The notes: a model not told the origin generated them from the sequence alone. Positions 8,911-17,604 are shown, counted from the stretch's first letter. The stretch is 64,000 nt of DNA from Halalkalirubrum salinum (GCF_005543295.1 NZ_SRSG01000059.1:237714-301713), one strand, 5' to 3'. A program made the numbers and translations.

Positions 8911-9534
8911 TCACTCGTCTGTGCCATCGAACAGTCCCGAGACGTCGTCCTCCCTCGCGCGCCGGCGCTCAACGTGGCTTTGGAGGCGGTCGTAAACGAC
9001 CGCGCGTCGATCGCGGTTGCGAATGAACTCGGTCAACAGCCCGGCGAACCGCGATTGCCCGCGATCGGCCTCTTCGGCCGCATACGTGCCCGCATCATCG
9101 AGGATCGAGCGGTCGTACTCCCCCTCACCGGCGATCGTGGCCGCGGCGATCGTCAGTTCAGGAATTCGTAACGTCGAAACAGTTACCACGGTACCTCGGT
9201 GGCGGAGCTTTGGTGGGGATTGTCGTTCGATCCGCTCGGGATCGGCCGCAAACGCCCGGAGGATCGATCGGATGCGAGCGACGTCAACGCCGCGATACTG
9301 CTCGCCGAGCGGCTCGAGATAGCCGATCGCGCTCGAACAGAGGCCGACACAGCCGCTCCAGTTTCGCGATCGGGCGTGGTGAATTGCCGCAGTGAACTGG
9401 ATGAGCCCGTGGAGAAGCCGCTCGTCATCACTCCCAGAGTCAAGTTCGAGCCACCGGTCCTCCCAGGCATCGTGGGCGGCGTGGAACTCACCGGCGTTGT
9501 AGACGGCGATCCCTGCCCGGAGCACGTGGTCCAT
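8911..9534 (-). CDS. DUF309 domain protein
   Basis: The 207-aa protein carries an N-terminal DUF309 helical domain, seen as GEFHAAHDAWEDRW followed by LLHGLIQFTAAIHHA. It then has a helical C-terminal extension that is Arg-rich near its end (NRDRRAVVYDRLQSHVERRRARED). DUF309 proteins are small all-helical proteins of unknown function; the HAAHDAWE histidines suggest a possible metal or active site. It is followed at 33 bases by the SDR on the same strand, so the two may be co-transcribed. Its upstream side is the tRNA-Arg repeat region. Confidence 0.85.
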   Translation of the reverse strand: MDHVLRAGIAVYNAGEFHAAHDAWEDRWLELDSGSDDERLLHGLIQFTAAIHHARSRNWSGCVGLCSSAIGYLEPLGEQYRGVDVARIRSILRAFAADPERIERQSPPKLRHRGTVVTVSTLRIPELTIAAATIAGEGEYDRSILDDAGTYAAEEADRGQSRFAGLLTEFIRNRDRRAVVYDRLQSHVERRRAREDDVSGLFDGTDE

Positions 9535-9603
9535 GGCTGTATGGAAGGCCAGCGAGTGGAAAACGGCGACGATCGCTCACTGGGTTTGCTCTCCGCTCAG
9601 ATC

Positions 9604-10049
9604 CCCCGAGAGTTTTACTATGTACTGTTTGCTCGGCTCGGAGTGTTGTGTGAAAAAACGTCCTGACGGAGGTCTACGCGAGTTTACGAGCGTAGACCAC
9701 GTCAGAGCGCGGACGTAGTGAGCGCCCTGAAGAAGATTTGAACTCGCCAAGATGTTCCAGGCGTGCGGCGCTTCGCGCCGTTCCGGGCTGCAACTTGTCT
9801 GCTCAAAGCTCCTTGAGTTTCTTTCAACACTACCGCTCGCTCCGCTCGGAGTATTGTGTTAAAAACGTCCTGACGGAGGTCCACGCGAGTTTGCGAGCGT
9901 GGACCACGTCAGGGCGCGAACGAAGTGAGCGTCCTGACGGAGATTTGAACTCGATCGCTCACTGCGTTCGCTCTCTGCTCAAATCTCCGGTGTCCGTTTT
10001 CCAAACACGGGCGACTCGCTATCGCTCGTCGCCTTTGTGTTTGGAAAAG
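9604..10049. repeat. Repeats and hairpins derived from the tRNA-Arg 3' end
   Basis: No gene is present between 9535 and 10049. A 24-base exact copy of the tRNA-Arg 3' end lies at 9929-9952. Its 11-base segment CGGAGATTTGA (9938-9948) has a perfect inverted copy TCAAATCTCCG (9979-9989) after exactly 30 bases. Two further units, starting at 9659 and 9866 (207 bp apart), begin with CGTCCTGACGGAG and fold into long hairpins, for example GTCCACGC / GCGTGGAC at 9879-9904 within an outer CGTCCTGACG / CGTCAGGGCG stem. Sequences before each unit are also related (CTCGGAGTGTTGTGT against CTCGGAGTATTGTGT), so a whole ~207-bp block was duplicated. Confidence 0.85.
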
Positions 10050-10122
10050 CGTCCTGACGGAGATTTGAACTCCGGTCCCTGGCTCCGCAAGCCAAGAGGA
10101 TAGTCCACTACCCTACCAGGAC
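10050..10122 (-). tRNA. tRNA-Arg (GCG)
   Basis: The minus strand folds as a standard cloverleaf. The acceptor is GTCCTGG with TCAGGAC (one G-U), the anticodon stem TTGGC/GCCAG encloses loop TTGCGGA, and the T-arm has loop TTCAAAT. The discriminator is G and CCA is not encoded. Anticodon GCG reads the frequent CGC arginine codon. Confidence 0.96.
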
Positions 10123-10288
10123 TCAATCAAGAGTACCCGGCACCGACATAAGACGGTTACGGTCCGGCGACTGTGTGCGCTCAATCGACACGCTAGATGG
10201 ACCGCGCTGGCTCGCGTAGCAGCGGGTGAGACAAACGGCCATTTGTGCGTACGCGACCTTTTCGTGCTCAGGAAGCGACAGCGTACGT

Positions 10289-10861
10289 ATGAACCGCCTC
10301 CGTCGATCGGTCCTCCAACGCGCTGCGATCGCCCTCCTGATCAGCTCAGTGCCAGGCTGTCTCACACGGTCGGGTCCCGGAGGCACAGATGATGACGGCT
10401 CTGGCCCCGACGATACCGGGAACGATACGGACGACTCAGACGATACGGACGATTCAAGCGATCCAGACGAAGCGAACGATGCGGACGATTCAGACGACGA
10501 CAGCGAGCCTGACATCACCGCAGAATCGTTCCAGACGAGCGGCAGCTGTCAGAACCCCGAATCAGCGTCGATCGAGTGGGCCGACGAGTCGATCGCGATC
10601 GAGGGGTGCATTGTCGGCCGAAACGGCTGTGCAGACGCCCGGCTCGTCCCACTCACGCAAACGACGGCAGACGGCACTCTCGACGTCGTCGTCCAAACCT
10701 TCGTCGATGCCGACGACAACGAGGCGTGTACGGAGGTGCTGATCAACATCAGGTATGAATTGCGGCTGCGTGTCCCCTCGTCAGGTGACCCAACGCGGAT
10801 TCAGGTGACTCACGACGATGTGAACGGTCGATCGGCTGTCGCAACCACAGACCGGCCCTGA
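10289..10861 (+). CDS. Secreted lipoprotein with Asp-rich linker
   Basis: The 190-aa product begins with a basic N-terminus, a hydrophobic stretch and a lipobox (SSVPGC, Cys 24), so it should be exported and lipid-anchored. Residues about 30-75 are a low-complexity acidic linker of repeated Asp, Ser and Thr (DDSDDTDDSSDPDEA), typical of haloarchaeal cell-surface proteins. The remaining ~110 residues form a small Cys-containing beta-rich domain (SFQTSGSCQNPESASIEW, GCIVGRNGCADARL). The function is unknown. Start 10289 was chosen because it places the signal peptide at the N-terminus; 10226 would bury it. Confidence 0.82.
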   Translation: MNRLRRSVLQRAAIALLISSVPGCLTRSGPGGTDDDGSGPDDTGNDTDDSDDTDDSSDPDEANDADDSDDDSEPDITAESFQTSGSCQNPESASIEWADESIAIEGCIVGRNGCADARLVPLTQTTADGTLDVVVQTFVDADDNEACTEVLINIRYELRLRVPSSGDPTRIQVTHDDVNGRSAVATTDRP

Positions 10862-11004
10862 CGGTTGATCCAGCGGTTTTTATTCGATTACGACTCACCG
10901 GCAGATATGCGACGCACAGCTGCGATCGGGACCGCAGAAATTCGGGGCTACCTCGGCCAAGGACAACGTTTAACCGCAGGCTGGCCCTGCCACAAGCTAC
11001 GAAT

Positions 11005-12450
11005 ATGGGAGCCATAGAGGACGCCTACGACGACCTCGACACCGACGTGTCATTTGAGGAGTTCGCCGACGCAGTCGAACAGAAGGTCGAGGAGATGGCG
11101 GGGCTCGCCGACGAGGAAACCGCTGCAATGTTGATTGCTCATGAACTGAAAGATGAGCAAGTCAACGGGATCGCCGACATTGCCCCTGGGATGGACGACG
11201 TCAAATTCATGGGCAAGGTCGTCTCGATCGGCGAACTCCGGACGTTCGAACGGGAAGGCGACGACGAGGACGGCCGTGTTGTCAACGTCGAGGTCGCCGA
11301 TGAGACCGGTCGGATCAGAGTCTCACTGTGGGATGAGGTTGCAATGGCTGCGGTCGGCACCGAAGACGACCCCGGCGAACTGGAGGTTGGTGATATCCTC
11401 AGGATCGCCGGCCGACCGAAAGACGGCTACAATGGCGTCGAGGTCAGCGCCAACAAGGTTGAACCCGACGAAGACGCCGAGATCGACGTACCCGTGATGG
11501 ACACCTACCGCATCGAAGACCTCACGCTTGGTGCCTCGGATGTGACACTGAAAGGAAAGATTCTCGATGTCGATACCGTCCGGACGTTCTCACGAGACGA
11601 CGGCTCCGAAGGGAAAGTTGCGAACATGACACTCGGTGATCCGACCGGCCGCGTTCGACTCACTCTCTGGGACGAGAAGGCCGATCGCGTGGACGATTTC
11701 GACGGCGGAGAGTCGATCGAAGTCATCGACGGCTATGTCCGCGATCGCGATGGAGATATCGAGCTACACCTGGGCTCCCGCGGGACAATCGAACCGCTCG
11801 AGGACCCGATCGAGTACATCCCCGAGACGACAGACATCGCAGACCTCGAAATTGGCCAGACTGTCGACATCGCCGGCGGCGTAATCGAAGCCGATCCCAA
11901 GCGGACGTTCGATCGCGACGACGGTTCAGAGGGGCAGGTCAGAAATGTCCGAATCAAAGACGATACCGGTGACATCAGGGTCGCGATGTGGGGTGGAAAA
12001 GCCGATACGGATATTGATTTGGCTGATCGTGTCGTCTTCACTGACGTGGAAATCAAAGAGGGCTGGCAGGACGATCTCGAAGCCTCTGCGGGCTGGCGAT
12101 CGGCGGTAAGCGTGCTTGAGCCGGAGTCCGCCTCAAGTGAGTCCGCTGAAACGTCTGCGTCGCAGGCCAGCAGCGACAACGTTGGGTTGGACACATTCGA
12201 AGACAGTAATGCTAGTTCGGACGCAATAGACTCTGCAGCGACAACGTCCGCAGAGGAGAGTGGAGGCGCGGTCACAGCCGAGGCGATCGAAATCACCGGA
12301 ACGGTCGTTCAGGCTGGTGACCCGGTCGTGTTGATGAACGGCAACGAGACGTGGAGCGTCAATACCGACGAGTCCGTACGCCTCGGCGAGGAAATCACGG
12401 TTCGAGGGCCCGAAGCGGACGGAACGATCGAGGCCGAAGACGTCTTTTGA
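11005..12450 (+). CDS. rpa: Replication protein A, multi-OB-fold single-stranded DNA-binding protein
   Basis: The 481-aa RPA-type protein has three clear repeated OB folds, each with an RTF (E/S/D)R (E/D)DG..G.V.N sequence and a V.LWD or VAMWG strand: about residues 65-155, 170-255 and 285-370. A Ser/Ala/Asp-rich linker follows (375-425), then a fourth short OB-like C-terminal domain. Such proteins coat single-stranded DNA in replication and repair. It is followed after 57 bases by the histone gene, then the deacetylase. In Haloferax the counterpart beside the histone gene is, as I recall, the essential RPA2, so this is likely the main RPA. No zinc finger is visible. Confidence 0.92.
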   Translation: MGAIEDAYDDLDTDVSFEEFADAVEQKVEEMAGLADEETAAMLIAHELKDEQVNGIADIAPGMDDVKFMGKVVSIGELRTFEREGDDEDGRVVNVEVADETGRIRVSLWDEVAMAAVGTEDDPGELEVGDILRIAGRPKDGYNGVEVSANKVEPDEDAEIDVPVMDTYRIEDLTLGASDVTLKGKILDVDTVRTFSRDDGSEGKVANMTLGDPTGRVRLTLWDEKADRVDDFDGGESIEVIDGYVRDRDGDIELHLGSRGTIEPLEDPIEYIPETTDIADLEIGQTVDIAGGVIEADPKRTFDRDDGSEGQVRNVRIKDDTGDIRVAMWGGKADTDIDLADRVVFTDVEIKEGWQDDLEASAGWRSAVSVLEPESASSESAETSASQASSDNVGLDTFEDSNASSDAIDSAATTSAEESGGAVTAEAIEITGTVVQAGDPVVLMNGNETWSVNTDESVRLGEEITVRGPEADGTIEAEDVF

Positions 12451-12506
12451 GGAACTGCGGCGGCGCAACGGAAAGGATTATACGCCGATCGAACTCGTAT
12501 GTGCGT

Positions 12507-12938
12507 ATGAGCGTTGAGTTGCCGTTCGCGCCTGTTGATGCGATCATCCGGCGCAACGCCGGGTCGCTGCGGGTGAGCGCCGGTGCAGCCAAAGAGCTTG
12601 CGCGTCGGATTCAACGTCGGGGTGCCTCTCTGGCCCGTGAAGCCGCTGCGGTTGCAGAAGCTGACGGCCGAAAGACGCTGATGGCGAGCGATTTTGGCGT
12701 CGAGCAAGTCGTTGCCCGTGACGAACTCGAACTGCCGATCGCCCCCGTCGATCGGATCGCGCGACTCGACATCGACGATAAGTATCGGGTGTCAATGGAG
12801 GCACGGATTGCCCTCGCAGACATCCTCGAAGACTACGCGGACAACGTTGCCCGGGCGGCAACAAAGCTCGCACATCACGCGGACAGACGAACCGTACAAG
12901 CAGAAGACATCGAGACGTACTTTTCACTCTTCGAGTAA
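12507..12938 (+). CDS. hstA: Archaeal histone with two fused histone folds
   Basis: The 143-aa protein contains two tandem histone folds, residues about 3-68 (LPFAPVDAIIRRNAG ... MASDFGVE) and 75-140 (LPIAPVDRIARLDIDD ... VQAEDIETYF). Each begins with the LP.APV-D helix 1 motif and ends with an A.D/E helix. A single chain therefore forms the handshake dimer by itself, as in other haloarchaeal doublet histones. It is more acidic than methanogen histones. The ATG at 12507 is about 25 bases behind an AT-rich box (GGATTATACG), so a promoter of its own is possible. Its stop overlaps the ATG of the deacetylase by one base, so the two are translated from one message. Confidence 0.95.
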   Translation: MSVELPFAPVDAIIRRNAGSLRVSAGAAKELARRIQRRGASLAREAAAVAEADGRKTLMASDFGVEQVVARDELELPIAPVDRIARLDIDDKYRVSMEARIALADILEDYADNVARAATKLAHHADRRTVQAEDIETYFSLFE

Positions 12939-13942
12939 TGCAGTTCGGCTACAGTGACCTCTGTTTGGCACACGATCCCGGTGAACGCCACCCCGAATCA
13001 GCCGATCGGCTCCGCGCGATCAAACGCGGCCTCCAGAAACGCCATGGCGTTTCCTATCACGACGCCGACCGCGCAGACGCGAGCGCGGTGAAGGCAGTTC
13101 ACGAGTCTGCGTATGTCGAAGAGGTCCAGGAATTTTGTGCATCCGGTGGAGGCAGTTGGGATCCAGACACAATCGCCGTCGAGAAGACGTGGGAAGCGGC
13201 GCTACAGAGCGCGGGCTTGGCACAGTGGGCCGCGATGGAAGCACTAGACGGCGCTGACGGGCGTCAAACGCCGTTTTCGATCGGTCGCCCACCAGGGCAT
13301 CACGCCGTCGAAGACGACGCGATGGGGTTTTGTTTCTTCAACAACGCGGCTGTCGCCGCCCAGGCGGCGATCGACGACACCGGGATCGATCGAGTTGCAA
13401 TCTTTGATTGGGATGTCCACCACGGCAACGGTACCCAGGACATCTTCTACGACCGCGACGACGTGTTTTACGCGTCGATCCACGAAGACGGACTCTACCC
13501 GGGAACCGGCGACCGAGACGAGATCGGAACCGGAGACGGCGAGAGGACGACACTGAACGCACCGCTGGCTGCCGGTGCCGGGGATGCGGATTTTTTATAC
13601 GTTATCGACGAAGCGATCGCACCCGCGCTCGAGGCCTTCGAGCCCGAGTTGGTCATCATCAGCGCGGGGTTCGATGCCCATCAACACGACCCAATCTCGC
13701 GGATGCGAGTCTCGACAGAGGGATACGCGCTCATGACCGCGCGGATGCAGTCACTGCAGGCGTCGCTCGATATGCCGCTGGCATTTGTCCTGGAGGGAGG
13801 GTACGGCCTCGATACCCTGTCTGAGGGGGTTTCGATCGTTCACGAGACGTTCGATGGCCGCGAACCGATGCCGTGTGAGGATGACCCCACTGACAAGACC
13901 AAGGCGATCGTCTCGGAGCTACGCACGGCTCTCGATCTGTAG
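12938..13942 (+). CDS. hdaI: Histone deacetylase / acetylpolyamine amidohydrolase family
   Basis: The 334-aa arginase-fold deacetylase has the zinc and charge-relay residues in order: RPPGHHA (double His, near residue 116), GFCFFNNAAVAA, DWDVHHGNGT (near 150), SAGFDAH and EGGYGL near the C-terminus. It should remove acetyl groups from lysines in a Zn-dependent way. The start codon overlaps the stop of the histone gene (TAATG), so the likely substrate is the neighbouring histone or another chromatin or metabolic protein; the sequence itself does not decide this. It ends 35 bases from the convergent cca gene. Confidence 0.93.
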   Translation: MQFGYSDLCLAHDPGERHPESADRLRAIKRGLQKRHGVSYHDADRADASAVKAVHESAYVEEVQEFCASGGGSWDPDTIAVEKTWEAALQSAGLAQWAAMEALDGADGRQTPFSIGRPPGHHAVEDDAMGFCFFNNAAVAAQAAIDDTGIDRVAIFDWDVHHGNGTQDIFYDRDDVFYASIHEDGLYPGTGDRDEIGTGDGERTTLNAPLAAGAGDADFLYVIDEAIAPALEAFEPELVIISAGFDAHQHDPISRMRVSTEGYALMTARMQSLQASLDMPLAFVLEGGYGLDTLSEGVSIVHETFDGREPMPCEDDPTDKTKAIVSELRTALDL

Positions 13943-13976
13943 CGACCAAGCTGTTAGTGACCGACGGGTGCCATGA

Positions 13977-15329
13977 TCAGGGCGTCGGTTCGAAGTACTC
14001 CCGAAGCGCTCGACCAAACGGCTCACAGAGTGTGGAAAGCTCATCGCCCGAGCGGATGTCGTATCCGGATTCAAGCGCAGACTCTATGTGCGTCCCCAGC
14101 CCGACCTCAAAGATCTGATCGCTCTGGAGGAGCGCACGGACGTCAGTGAACTCACGAGGTCGTTCGACGACGTAGCGATCGCCGTCGAGAAACGGCCCGT
14201 AGACGTCGGCGGTTGACTCGTACGCAGTAGTGAACCCTTCGGCGTGGGGTCTCACGTGGACCGGCGGCCCCTCGTGACGTTCGATTGCTGGGAGAGTGTC
14301 GGTTTCGAGTTCAACGAGGATGACCGATTGCGTGTCTGCAAATGTGGTTGATCGACAGACGCCGAAGCCGCAGCGGTCGAGTTCTGAAACGAGTCCACGA
14401 CGCGATTTTCGCAGTTGTGGATACAGTTGATCTTCGACGATGTCCGGTGTCTCGAAGACGATCGCCAGGACCGCTGTTTCGCGGCGACGCAGATGCGCGT
14501 CGAGTTCGGCGGGTGAAAGCGGCTCGACCGGGGGTGGAAAGAACAGTTCGAGCTGCGGGTCCGCGCGGAGTTCTCGAGCGTAGTGTTGGAGCCGTGCGAC
14601 GTTCTCCGCGGAGACAACTGCGGCAACGTTGCGATCGGAATCCGTGGGGTCGATGACGACGAGCGGGTCGTCGAAGTGACTCGTCCCGTGGGATTCAGGG
14701 TCGTAGACGACCGGCGGCCGCCACTCCGCGGCTGCATCGACGAGCGGCGCAAAGCCACCGTGTTCGACGACGAGCAACTCGGTCAAATAGCCCGAGAAAC
14801 CCTGGGTTTTGAGATCGCTCCCATAGACGCCGATCCCCTTGAAAAACCGCTTGCAGACCCGGACTGCCTCGCGGAGCTCGTCGGTCAAACAGGCAGCGAG
14901 GTACTCGTTGTGAAATGGCGTTCGATCGACCGCTGAAACTAATCCAGACGCGTCTTCGACGGCATAACACGGGACGAGATCGATGTCGAACCCCTCGTAC
15001 GTTCCGGTGACGTACGGGTGTTCGGCGTACTCCTCGTGCCCGTCAGGCAACACGGTATGACCGATCTGCAGGCCGTAGCGTTCGAGGTCGTCGCGATCAA
15101 GTTCCGGCGAGAATCGGACGAAGAGATCAATGTCTCGATCGCCAGCGAGCCACGTCCCTCGGGCGGTGCTCCCAACGCGGATAACCTCGGCGTCAACCGG
15201 CAGCGTCGAAATCGCCCGGTCGGCTGCCTGCGTCAGCTCGGCGGCGATGAGATCGAGACGATCGCGTTCGTCGGCATCCGGCGAGACGCGATCGAGGACA
15301 GTCTCGCAGACGCGATCGAGGGAGTCCAT
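13977..15329 (-). CDS. cca: CCA-adding tRNA nucleotidyltransferase, archaeal class I
   Basis: The 450-aa enzyme has the nucleotidyltransferase signature GSTARGTWLAGDRDIDLF at about residues 52-69 with the catalytic Asp pair, and a further acidic residue in FDIDLVPCY. The length and the following domains (FFKGIGVYGSDLKTQGFSGYLTE, then the class I tail) match archaeal enzymes. It adds CCA to tRNA 3' ends, which is needed here because none of the tRNA genes in the window encodes CCA. tRNA-Asn and tRNA-Met begin within 300 bases of its start on the other strand. Confidence 0.95.
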   Translation of the reverse strand: MDSLDRVCETVLDRVSPDADERDRLDLIAAELTQAADRAISTLPVDAEVIRVGSTARGTWLAGDRDIDLFVRFSPELDRDDLERYGLQIGHTVLPDGHEEYAEHPYVTGTYEGFDIDLVPCYAVEDASGLVSAVDRTPFHNEYLAACLTDELREAVRVCKRFFKGIGVYGSDLKTQGFSGYLTELLVVEHGGFAPLVDAAAEWRPPVVYDPESHGTSHFDDPLVVIDPTDSDRNVAAVVSAENVARLQHYARELRADPQLELFFPPPVEPLSPAELDAHLRRRETAVLAIVFETPDIVEDQLYPQLRKSRRGLVSELDRCGFGVCRSTTFADTQSVILVELETDTLPAIERHEGPPVHVRPHAEGFTTAYESTADVYGPFLDGDRYVVERPREFTDVRALLQSDQIFEVGLGTHIESALESGYDIRSGDELSTLCEPFGRALREYFEPTP

Positions 15330-15422
15330 ACTCTCGATTTCTGTGGCGCGTGTGAAAGCGTGTCGCTTCCGTGGGGTGAAAACGAAAGCCCTAATTATGC
15401 CACGGCGAAACGAACGACTGCG

Positions 15423-15495
15423 AGCCGTCGTAGCTCAGTTGGTAGAGCACCTCGCTGTTAACGAGGTGGTCCCAGGTTCGAGTCCTGGCGACGGC
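15423..15495 (+). tRNA. tRNA-Asn (GUU)
   Basis: This is a full cloverleaf: acceptor GCCGTCG/CGACGGC, D-arm with AGCTCAGTTGGTAGAGC, anticodon stem CCTCG/CGAGG around CTGTTAA, and T-arm CCAGG-TTCGAGT-CCTGG. The discriminator is G, as usual for Asn. CCA is not encoded and there is no intron. Confidence 0.98.
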
Positions 15496-15587
15496 GTTGT
15501 TCTCTGCGGACCGGTCGTTGAGCGATCGCGTTTGCGTCATCGGCTCCCGATAGGCTCAATAGGCGGCATCAAAAATGTGGGGACAAC

Positions 15588-15694
15588 GGGCCTTTAGCTT
15601 AGTCTGGTTAAAGCCCCCGGCTCATAGTTCCGCCGGCACGCGATCGGTGGGATGAGACACCGGGTGATCACCGGTTCAAATCCGGTAGGGCCCA
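15588..15694 (+). tRNA. Elongator tRNA-Met (CAU) with a 32-nt intron
   Basis: The exons are 15588-15626 and 15659-15694, joining to a 75-nt tRNA with acceptor GGGCCTT/AGGGCCC, D stem GCTT/AAGC, anticodon stem CCCGG/CCGGG, loop CTCATAA and T-arm ACCGG/CCGGT. The 32-nt intron (15627-15658) interrupts the loop after position 37, the usual archaeal site, so splicing by the bulge-helix-bulge endonuclease is expected. It is an elongator, not an initiator: it lacks the three G-C pairs at the base of the anticodon stem. Introns in haloarchaeal elongator tRNA-Met are known; this one is short. Confidence 0.93.
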
Positions 15695-15794
15695 TTCCCC
15701 GGCGAACGACAGTGAGCCGTGGGAGAGTAGCATACGCGTTTGAATCAGACGAGTCACAGCCCGCGCAGCGAAGCGAGCAGGAATGTCTCGGCGA

Positions 15795-15816
15795 GGTTCA
15801 AATCCGGGAGGACCGA
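15795..15816 (+). repeat. Degenerate copy of the tRNA-Met 3' end
   Basis: The 22 bases starting GGTTCAAATCCGG match the T-arm and acceptor 3' strand of the tRNA-Met ending at 15694 at about 18 of 22 positions. The region between (15695-15794) contains the purine-rich palindromic element GCGCAGCGAAGCGAGC. This is the weakest of the three tRNA-end copies in the window and sits about 90 bases before the GH13 gene. Confidence 0.6.
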
Positions 15817-15907
15817 TGTACTCGCGCCCAGCGAAACCGATCGTGTCGCCTGCCTTGACCGCGATCGCGCTGATCGCCACGATACCCAGCGGTTAAGTAA
15901 CTCTCCG

Positions 15908-17584
15908 ATGACCGTCGTTGCAATGACGACTGCGACTTCGTGGTTTCGGGATGCAGTGATCTATTCGCTCGACGTGAAGACGTTTAACGACAGCGACGGC
16001 GACGGCTGGGGTGATTTTCAGGGACTGATCGATCGGCTCAACTACCTCGACTCACTGGGCGTCGACTGTCTGTGGATCCGACCGTTCTTTCCGAGCCCGC
16101 TGCGAGACAACGGCTACGATGTCGCCGACTACTACGGCGTCGACGATCGTCTCGGGACGCTCGGGGACGTTCGAGAACTCGTCGATCGGGCCCACGACCG
16201 TGGGATTCGGATCCTGACAGACATGGTGTTCAACCACACCTCCTCGGAGCATCCGTGGTTCCAGCGGGCGCGATCGGACCCACACTCGCCGTATCACGAC
16301 TACTATCTGTGGACCGAACACCCCGAGGAGGCGTTTTCACACCCGAACATCTTCCCCGATCGCGAGGATGGCGTCTGGACACACGACCAAGTAGCGGGCA
16401 AGTGGTACTACCACCAGTTCTATCACCACCAGCCCGACCTCAACACCGCGAATCCGGCGGTGCGCGAGGAAATCTACGACGTGCTTCGATTCTGGCTGCA
16501 GATCGGTGTTGACGGCTTCCGGATCGACGCGGCTCACCCAATGTTGCACCCGAAAGGCCACAACGCAGTGACGCCCGACATCGGGATGGGTCTATTCGAG
16601 GAGATGAAGTCGGTCGTCCGCGACGAACGCGAGGACGCAATCCTGCTGGCGGAAGCGGACGATCAGCCCGAAGTCCTCCGGGAGTACTTCGCCGACGGCG
16701 ACGGTTTCGATATGCTGTTCGACTTCGTGACGAACCAGCACATGGCGTACGCTATCGCCGTCAAGGATATGTGGCCCATGTACCGCGCGAATGAGCAGCT
16801 TCCGGACCTCGGAGCGATCGGCCAGTGGGCGAACTTCCTGCGGAACCACGACGAGTTCAATCTCCTGAAACTGCCGGGTGAGGCGTTCGAACACGCACGG
16901 CAGTTCTTCGGCGACGACGAGGGAGACTCGTGGATCTTCGATCGCGGACACCGCCTTCGGCTCGCGGATCTCTACGCCGGTGATCACGATCGGATCGCGC
17001 TCGCACACAGCCTCATGTTCTCTCTCCGTGGGACGCCCGTGTTGTTATCGGGCGACGAGATTGGGATGGGTGCAGATATCTCGTTGCCGGAACGCGAGTC
17101 GGTCCGGACGCCAATGCAGTGGTCTGCCAACGACAACGGCGGCTTCTCGACCGCAGCGCCAGAAGCGTGTTACAATCCCGTTATCGACGAGGGCGAGTAC
17201 AGCTACGAGCAGCTCAATGTTGCCGAGCAACTCGCCGATCCGGGATCGTTGCTCAACCGGATCAAGGCCTTGATTGACGCCCGAACGATGTGTCCCGAAA
17301 TCGGCTCGGGATCCTACTCGATCCTCGACGTCCCCCCAAAAGAGGTGTTCGTCCACCGCATGGACGCTCGCAACACGGTGCTCATTGCTGCGCACAATGC
17401 CGCGACCGACCGACGAGAGGTGCAGATCCCCTTCGAGGTTCCTGCTGACGCTGCGACGAAGATCGTCGGCCCGGGATCGTACGCGATCGAAGATGAGACT
17501 ATTCAGTTCGATCTCGGCGAGTGCGAGTACGTCTGGGTCCGTGGGGACACACGTGGCGATCGGATACCGATGGGCGAAGCCTAA
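15908..17584 (+). CDS. GH13 family enzyme, trehalose-synthase/alpha-glucosidase-like
   Basis: The 558-aa protein is a complete GH13 (beta/alpha)8 enzyme. It opens with WFRDAVIYSLDVKTFND, then GDFQGLIDRLNYLDSLGV, PSPLRDNGYDVADYY and MVFNHTSSEHPWFQRAR, characteristic of trehalose synthases (maltose glucosyltransferases). The catalytic Asp is in GFRIDAAHPM, the acid Glu in LLAEADDQ and the stabilising Asp in RNHDEF. The C-terminal beta domain is short and there is no maltokinase fusion. It may interconvert maltose and trehalose or hydrolyse alpha-glucosides. Start 15908 follows an AT-rich box at 15891-15898; 15923 is also possible, while 15740 would cross tRNA-derived sequence and is rejected. 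Confidence 0.85.
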   Translation: MTVVAMTTATSWFRDAVIYSLDVKTFNDSDGDGWGDFQGLIDRLNYLDSLGVDCLWIRPFFPSPLRDNGYDVADYYGVDDRLGTLGDVRELVDRAHDRGIRILTDMVFNHTSSEHPWFQRARSDPHSPYHDYYLWTEHPEEAFSHPNIFPDREDGVWTHDQVAGKWYYHQFYHHQPDLNTANPAVREEIYDVLRFWLQIGVDGFRIDAAHPMLHPKGHNAVTPDIGMGLFEEMKSVVRDEREDAILLAEADDQPEVLREYFADGDGFDMLFDFVTNQHMAYAIAVKDMWPMYRANEQLPDLGAIGQWANFLRNHDEFNLLKLPGEAFEHARQFFGDDEGDSWIFDRGHRLRLADLYAGDHDRIALAHSLMFSLRGTPVLLSGDEIGMGADISLPERESVRTPMQWSANDNGGFSTAAPEACYNPVIDEGEYSYEQLNVAEQLADPGSLLNRIKALIDARTMCPEIGSGSYSILDVPPKEVFVHRMDARNTVLIAAHNAATDRREVQIPFEVPADAATKIVGPGSYAIEDETIQFDLGECEYVWVRGDTRGDRIPMGEA

Positions 17585-17604
17585 GTCAAAAAGTTATCAG
17601 CAGC

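Noticed and set aside
15740..15907. N-terminal extension of the GH13 enzyme from 15740
   Set aside because: The extension runs through tRNA-Met-derived sequence and an AT-rich promoter, and the family begins at WFRDAVIY.
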